Below are positions 29,086 to 32,492 of a DNA stretch of 32,492 nt, piece after piece. Below the pieces are notes generated by a model. The model worked only from the letters and a program-made list of their open reading frames with translations, was not told where the DNA came from and searched no databases. Position 1 is the first letter of the stretch, and each line of letters starts with the position of its first letter. The stretch is from contig NZ_WBXP01000042.1 in assembly GCF_016415625.1 (NCBI RefSeq), positions 1 to 32,492 on the forward strand, written 5' to 3'. Position numbers and translations under genes: made by a program. The DNA is from Shimwellia pseudoproteus (GTDB taxonomy: Bacteria; Pseudomonadota; Gammaproteobacteria; Enterobacterales; Enterobacteriaceae).

Positions 29086-29165
29086 GCCACTGCTTTTCTT
29101 TGATGTCCCCAATTTGTGGAGCCCATCAACCCCGCCGCTTCTGGTTCAAGGTTGATGGGTTTTTT
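29086..29165 (+). ncRNA. rybB: Small RNA RybB
   Basis: Hfq-dependent small RNA of about 80 nt that represses many outer-membrane protein mRNAs when envelope stress activates sigma-E. The 5' seed GCCACTGCTTTTCTTT is the same as in E. coli and Salmonella, the middle GATGTCCCC...TGTGGAG is nearly the same, and the 3' end is a terminator hairpin (CCCATCAACC pairing with GGTTGATGGG) followed by six T residues. Changes from E. coli are confined to the loops. It lies downstream of ybjL, as in E. coli, where ybjK would come next; here prophage DNA follows. Confidence 0.93.
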
Positions 29166-29267
29166 GTTGCCTGAAATTCACATCCTTTCTAATCAGTTAC
29201 TTACAAGCTGTACTTCAACGCTATGGCGGCAAAGTGGCGACAGCGGAAATTTCCTCACCCCTAATAA
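29166..29267. other. Presumed prophage attachment end between rybB and ogr
   Basis: About 100 bases without a gene. In P2-like phages attP lies just beyond ogr, so the chromosome-phage joint should be here or within the 3' end of rybB. The repeated core can only be found by comparison with the other prophage end, which is outside the window. Inference from gene order. Confidence 0.5.
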
Positions 29268-29298
29268 AACAAAACCCGCACATTGCGGGTTTTGTTCA
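29268..29298 (-). terminator. Terminator of the ogr transcript
   Basis: A perfect 13-bp stem (29268-29280 with 29284-29296, loop CAT) begins at the ogr stop. On the minus strand it is rich in G then T (GCGGGTTTTGTT), a good intrinsic terminator for the last late gene of the phage. Confidence 0.8.
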
Positions 29299-29514
29299 AA
29301 GCCATAATGCGCCCTGCTGAGATCGATCAGGATGCGGTGGAACTGTCTTGATAATTCCAGGCTGCATGATGATATCTGATACCGTCTCCAGCGATTTGAA
29401 CGTGCATCCACAGTTGATGTTCTGGCACTGGTTATAGCGCTCTTTTGTGTTTGACGTTACTTGATAGCTGCTCCGTGTATGTGCGGCCCCACCACACAAA
29501 GGACAATTCATCAT
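29296..29514 (-). CDS. ogr: P2-type late-gene activator Ogr/Delta (zinc finger)
   Basis: Small zinc-binding transcription activator, 72 residues, the same length as P2 Ogr. Such proteins turn on phage late promoters. Four zinc-ligand cysteines follow the family pattern: C4, C7, C30 and C35 (C-x2-C-x22-C-x4-C). The KERYNQCQN segment is characteristic. ATG 29514 is preferred; an adjacent ATG at 29511 is also possible, with GGAG upstream. It reads as intact, but its late-gene targets have been deleted here. Next to it is the D-gene remnant, the normal P2 order. Confidence 0.9.
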   Translation of the reverse strand: MMNCPLCGGAAHTRSSYQVTSNTKERYNQCQNINCGCTFKSLETVSDIIMQPGIIKTVPPHPDRSQQGALWL

Positions 29515-29576
29515 GATTCGCTCTCCACCTTTGCTTAAATCGCAATAATGATACACCATTGTTCACAATATGAAAC

Positions 29577-29921
29577 TTAATATTTCATATCAGAACTATC
29601 AACTTTAACTTCCAGATCCAGCGCTGTTGTAAATCCCGAATCCGAACTCAGTGAGTGAGTTACGGTTGTGATAATCCACTCTGCGTTATCAATTGCCGCT
29701 TTGAACCCACTGACCCGAACCGGCATTTCGGTATAAAGATCTGCCCGGCCCCGGGCTAATTGCAGGGAAAATGATGCAACACCACGCTGCAGCCTTTCCC
29801 AGTGCATTTTTGCCGCCCGCTCAGCATTGCTTTTGTTAGCGTATGTTCTGCCCAGGACCAGTACATTTTCATCTGTGCCGATCAGGTAATCCCCCTGCTT
29901 CGCTTCAGCCGCTTTGTGCAG
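29577..29921 (-). pseudogene. 3' remnant of P2-like tail/late-control gene D
   Basis: C-terminal part of phage late control protein D (gpD, a tail baseplate hub-type protein). About 114 residues remain, from GDYLIGTDENVLVL through YANKSNAERAAK and RGVASFSLQLARGRADLY to the C-terminus LDLEVKVD. gpD is normally nearly 390 residues, so roughly the first 270 are missing. The homology stops near 29921, where sequence of portal gene Q on the other strand begins. It has no start of its own that would make a useful protein. Confidence 0.85.
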
Positions 29922-30116
29922 GACTATCTGGTGTTTGGTAACGCCTACCTGGAGAAACGGACGAACAGACTGGGCGGCATCCTATCGCTGGAGCCATCGC
30001 TGGCGAAATATACCCGCCGCGGGATCGACCTCGACACCTACTGGTTTGTGCAATACGGCATGACCACGCAGCCCTACGAGTTCTCCAAAAGCAGCATCTT
30101 TCACCTGATGGAACCG
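29907..30116 (+). pseudogene. Internal fragment of P2-like portal gene Q (left of the insertion sequence)
   Basis: About 70 residues of phage portal protein (gpQ family) in the plus frame: FVQDYLVFGNAYLEKRTNR, AKYTRRGIDLDTYWFVQYG and SSIFHLMEP. The roughly 100 N-terminal residues are missing because of a deletion joining this point to gene D. The frame runs up to base 30116, where the insertion sequence begins; it resumes in the same frame at 31328. Confidence 0.85.
30113..30116. repeat. Target-site duplication, left copy (ACCG)
   Basis: ACCG directly precedes the insertion sequence and is repeated at 31324-31327 on its other side. Removing the element and one copy restores the portal reading frame (MEP-DLNQ). 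Confidence 0.85.
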
Positions 30117-30195
30117 TGTAAGCATCCCTGCAAAACGTCCCATTCACTTTTAGAGATCTTCCGACATACTGATTATGTCCCCAGAGGAGATCGCC

Positions 30196-30462
30196 ATGCG
30201 TAAAGCCCGATTCACCGAACACCAGATCATTGCCGTTCTGAAGTCCGTCGAAGCAGGACGTACCGTTAAGGATGTCTGCCGCGAAGCGGGAATATCTGAA
30301 GCCTCATACTACAACTGGAAAGCAAAGTACGGCGGTATGGAAGCCTCTGATATCAAAAAGATGAAAGACCTTGAGGATGAAAATCGTCGTCTCAAACAGA
30401 TGTTTGCCGATCTCAGCCTTGAATGTCGTGCACTGAAGGACGTTATCGAAAAAAAGCTTTGA
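30196..30462 (+). CDS. IS3-family transposase OrfA
   Basis: DNA-binding part of the transposase, 88 residues: helix-turn-helix of the HTH_8/IS3 type (MRKARFTEHQIIAVLKSVEAG through REAGISEASYYNWKAKYGG) followed by a leucine-zipper-like segment (LEDENRRLKQMFADLSLE). ATG 30196 has AGAGGAGA five bases upstream; an earlier ATG at 30175 is in frame but lacks a matching ribosome-binding site. Near its end the slippery heptamer A-AAA-AAG (30450-30456) allows a -1 shift into orfB. Confidence 0.93.
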   Translation: MRKARFTEHQIIAVLKSVEAGRTVKDVCREAGISEASYYNWKAKYGGMEASDIKKMKDLEDENRRLKQMFADLSLECRALKDVIEKKL

Positions 30463-31307
30463 AACCAGCGATAAAGCGCGAGCTCGCCAGCTATCTGATC
30501 ACTCAGTTTGCCATGAGCGTGCGCCAGGCCTGCAGGACATTATCGCTGAGCAGGACGGTATATTTTTATCAGGCCGATACCCGGCGTGATGAGCCTGTTA
30601 TAGAGGCGCTTTCGGTCATGGCTGAACGCTATCCAAAATACGGCTTCAAAAAGTTGTTCCAGGTGCTTCGCCGGCAGGGCCACGCCTGGAATCATAAGCG
30701 TGTGCACCGTATTTATTGCCAGATGGGGCTGAATTTCAGACGGCGGGGAAAGCGGCGTCTGCCAGCCCGTGATCCTTCGCCATTACGTGTACCACAGGTA
30801 CTGAATCAGAGCTGGTCCATCGATTTTATGCACGATGCCCTGACCTGTGGCAGGCGATTCCGGACGTTTAATGTGGTGGATGATTTTAACCGCGAAGCCC
30901 TGGCCATTGAAATCGATCTGAATATCCCGGCGCAGTGGGTGGTCCGGGTACTGGACAGGGTTGTCGCCAGCCGGGGATACCCTCTGAAACTCAGGATGGA
31001 CAACGGACCAGAACTGGTGTCAGTCACACTGGCTCAGTGGGCGGAGGAGCACCATGTTGAACTGGAATTTATCCGTCCGGGAAAACCAACTGAAAACGCG
31101 TTCATAGAGCGTTTTAACCGGACATACCGGACTGAAATACTGGACTTTTACCTGTTCAGGACACTGAATGAAGTAAGGGAAATAACAGAGCGCTGGCTGA
31201 CGGAATATAACTGCGAGCGCCCGCATGAATCCCTGAATAACCTGACGCCGGAAGAATACCGGCTGATGGCTGAAAACCCGGAAATCTCAAAAAGTGCGTG
31301 GAACTAA
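30423..31307 (+). CDS. IS3-family transposase OrfB (DDE integrase domain)
   Basis: Catalytic part of the transposase, expressed mainly as an OrfAB fusion by -1 frameshifting at 30450-30456. An independent ATG at 30423 exists inside orfA, but fusion is the family rule. In the 294-residue frame the catalytic triad is D134 (WSIDFMHD), D193 (RMDNGPE) and E229 (FIERFNRT), with 35 residues between the second and third, the DD(35)E spacing. HTH_21 and rve domains are recognisable. No damage is visible. Confidence 0.93.
   Translation: MSCTEGRYRKKALKPAIKRELASYLITQFAMSVRQACRTLSLSRTVYFYQADTRRDEPVIEALSVMAERYPKYGFKKLFQVLRRQGHAWNHKRVHRIYCQMGLNFRRRGKRRLPARDPSPLRVPQVLNQSWSIDFMHDALTCGRRFRTFNVVDDFNREALAIEIDLNIPAQWVVRVLDRVVASRGYPLKLRMDNGPELVSVTLAQWAEEHHVELEFIRPGKPTENAFIERFNRTYRTEILDFYLFRTLNEVREITERWLTEYNCERPHESLNNLTPEEYRLMAENPEISKSAWN
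30450..30456 (+). promoter_or_regulatory. Programmed -1 frameshift heptamer
   Basis: A-AAA-AAG is in the correct phase relative to orfA (GAA AAA AAG) and the orfB frame lies at -1. orfA ends two codons later at TGA 30460. Typical for IS3-family elements. Confidence 0.85.
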
Positions 31308-31323
31308 AACGGGTATGCTTACA

Positions 31324-31327
31324 ACCG
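31324..31327. repeat. Target-site duplication, right copy (ACCG)
   Basis: Matches 30113-30116 on the other side of the insertion sequence. Confidence 0.85.
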
Positions 31328-31864
31328 GACCTGAACCAGGAGATTTACGGCCTGCCGGAATACCTGTCCGCCATTCCCTCCGCCCTGCTGAATGAGTCCG
31401 CCACGCTGTTCCGTCGGAAGTACTACATCAACGGCAGCCATGCGGGTTTTATCATGTACATGACCGACGCAGCGCAGAACCAGGAGGACGTGAACAACAT
31501 CCGCCAGGCGATGAAGAGCGCCAAAGGACCGGGCAACTTCCGCAACCTGTTTATGTACTCACCCAACGGTAAAAAGGACGGTATCCAGATCATCCCGCTG
31601 TCAGAGGTGGCGGCAAAGGATGAGTTTCTGAACATCAAAAACGTGAGCCGCGATGACATGATGGCGGCGCACCGCGTGCCGCCGCAGATGATGGGGATTA
31701 TGCCGAGTAATGTTGGTGGGTTTGGGGATGTGGAGAAAGCGAGCCACGTCTTTGTCCGCAATGAGCTGATGCCACTGCAGAAGCGCCTGCAGGAGCTGAA
31801 TGACTGGGTTGGGGAGGAGTTGATCCGCTTTGAAAGTTACTCACTAGGATTAGATAAGCTCTAA
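31324..31864 (+). pseudogene. 3' fragment of P2-like portal gene Q (right of the insertion sequence)
   Basis: About 178 residues of gpQ continue in the frame interrupted at 30116: DLNQEIYGLPEYL, NESATLFRRKYYINGSHAGF, IIPLSEVAAKDEFLNIK, HRVPPQMMGIMPSNVGGFGD and HVFVRNELMPLQ. The end (RFESYSLGLDKL) agrees with the portal C-terminus only up to about SYSL, after which the DNA turns AT-rich. With the left fragment this gives about 247 of the usual 340-odd residues. The first in-frame ATG, at 31298, lies inside the insertion sequence. Confidence 0.87.
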
Positions 31865-31875
31865 GAATAAAGTTG

Positions 31876-31911
31876 TTATAAAAATAAACAGCCTAGCATT
31901 TGGCTGTTTAT
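31876..31911 (-). terminator. Terminator of the HEPN-like gene
   Basis: A perfect 10-bp stem (31884-31893 with 31902-31911, 8-base loop) is followed on the minus strand by a T-rich tail (TTTTTATAA), about 50 bases after the stop of the minus-strand gene. It may also slow transcripts coming from the Q side. Confidence 0.75.
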
Positions 31912-31960
31912 CAAAACCTGATCAAGAAAAAATATTGCTAGGCTAATGGCAATAGGGATA

Positions 31961-32491
31961 CTAATTAGTTCTAATCGTATGCAATTGACCACAAGCCTCA
32001 CAGCGCATATTTTCGGAGTGGCTATATTTATTTTTCAATTGCGAAATTTTAGCAGAGACTGTCCATAGTGACATTTCTTTTTGTTTTCTCTTAAATTCTT
32101 CAAGCTGAGGCCAATAATCGCGCAAATGGGCCTTATTAGGTGATTTAATAATATCCTCTACAATACGAGACATTCTTGCGAATGCATCTTTAAAACGAGT
32201 CAACTCAACGACATCCAAATTAACTAAAGTGGTTGCCATTTCGCTATTTATATGTGTATTTTCTCGATTAAGAGCAACAAGCCATTGACCATGAGCTATT
32301 TTATTTCTAATGAGACTTGGAGACTTGATATAGGCATCAACTAAGCGATTGAGTTCCTGAACTACATTAGGCACATGATTATGTTTAGTTCCTTTAGGGA
32401 AGGTGCGAATAAGCAGGTCATTTCTTCCCAAGCTGACTCGCTGATTAAAATTTCGCGGATCTGGGCCGATTTTTTTCCCGCAAACACATCG
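31961..32491 (-). CDS. HEPN-domain-like protein, 5' end outside window (candidate anti-phage moron)
   Basis: The frame is open from the right edge of the window to a stop at 31961, so at least 176 residues and an unseen N-terminus. A TTG at 32431 could start a 156-residue protein, but the frame upstream reads on without a stop and includes RCVCGKK, so I take the gene as partial. I do not recognise the family. The middle has IRNKIAHGQW, which holds the R-x4-H signature of HEPN RNases, in a mainly helical context (NVVQELNRLVDAYIKS before it, FKDAFARMSRIVEDII after). The C-terminus has CEACGQLH, a possible zinc knuckle half. Base composition is far more AT-rich than the surroundings, suggesting recent transfer. 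It sits beyond gene Q, where P2 carries old and tin. An RNA-targeting defence role is an inference from motif and position. Confidence 0.6.
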   Translation of the reverse strand, partial: RCVCGKKIGPDPRNFNQRVSLGRNDLLIRTFPKGTKHNHVPNVVQELNRLVDAYIKSPSLIRNKIAHGQWLVALNRENTHINSEMATTLVNLDVVELTRFKDAFARMSRIVEDIIKSPNKAHLRDYWPQLEEFKRKQKEMSLWTVSAKISQLKNKYSHSENMRCEACGQLHTIRTN

Positions 32492-32492
32492 A

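Larger units (their letters stand above)
30117..31323 (+). mobile_element. IS3-family insertion sequence, IS407 subgroup (IS1222/IS1400-like)
   Basis: A complete 1,207-bp element. Its ends are imperfect inverted repeats beginning TGTAAGCAT on the left and ending ATGCTTACA on the right, bordered by a 4-bp direct repeat ACCG. It holds two overlapping transposase frames with a slippery sequence between them. Length, 4-bp duplication and protein type fit the IS407 subgroup. The exact name needs an ISfinder search. Frames and ends look intact, so the insertion is probably recent and the element possibly active. Confidence 0.9.

Noticed and set aside
29193..29411. 72-codon minus-strand frame overlapping ogr
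   Set aside because: Out of frame with ogr, which has clear zinc-finger cysteines and the right length; this is a shadow frame.
29802..29906. Open plus-strand frame continuing upstream from the Q fragment
   Set aside because: This part is simply the antisense of gene D, recognised on the minus strand; it is not portal sequence.
31865..31960. P2-type cos site between Q and the HEPN-like gene
   Set aside because: The GC-rich 19-base P2 cos core is not present; the stretch is AT-rich. It was either lost with the accessory insertion or lies outside the window.
29166..32492. CRISPR array, tRNA gene or functional prophage
   Set aside because: No repeated spacer pattern or cloverleaf was seen, and the visible structural genes of the phage are truncated or interrupted.

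Overview
The window is a chromosomal segment of an enterobacterium (Enterobacteriaceae). Gene content and order match the E. coli lysO-hcp-hcr-poxB-ltaE-ybjT-ybjS-amiD-ybjQ-ybjP-art-rlmC-ybjO-pot-ybjN-rimK-nfsA-ybjC-ybjM-ybjL-rybB block, read in reverse. The proteins are close to, but clearly different from, their E. coli counterparts and the DNA is GC-rich, so this is a related genus. I cannot name the genus from sequence alone.

Layout. 1-9.5 kb: lysine exporter lysO; the nitrosative-stress pair hcp-hcr behind a probable NsrR/FNR-controlled promoter; and poxB-ltaE-ybjT-ybjS, led by a probable sigma-S promoter. 9.5-11.4 kb: the cell-wall amidase amiD and ybjQ, divergent from the lipoprotein gene ybjP. 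11.5-15.3 kb: arginine uptake genes artPIQM and artJ, each preceded by ARG-box-like sequence. 15.4-17.6 kb: a two-component system absent from this position in E. coli; its histidine kinase is intact but its response regulator is split by a frameshifting deletion. 17.7-19.4 kb: rlmC and ybjO. 19.4-23.6 kb: the putrescine transporter potFGHI. 23.9-27.0 kb: ybjN, rimK, nfsA, ybjC and ybjM; grxA, which sits between ybjC and ybjM in E. coli, is missing. 27.3-29.0 kb: ybjL. 29.05-29.17 kb: the small RNA rybB with its sigma-E promoter.

29.17 kb to the right edge is accessory DNA. A P2-like prophage has entered beside the 3' end of rybB. What remains is ogr, the 3' end of tail gene D (minus strand) and the 3' part of portal gene Q (plus strand). 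D and Q meet head to head, as expected if one deletion removed everything from U to P plus the starts of D and Q. An intact 1,207-bp IS3-family element with a 4-bp target duplication then split the Q remnant. Beyond Q, where P2 carries its old/tin exclusion genes, lies an AT-rich gene running off the window. It carries the HEPN RNase signature R-x4-H and is the best candidate here for an undescribed anti-phage function.

Most of the window is ordinary core genome. The points most worth a second look are the HEPN gene in its degraded prophage, the kinase whose regulator is broken, and the missing grxA.
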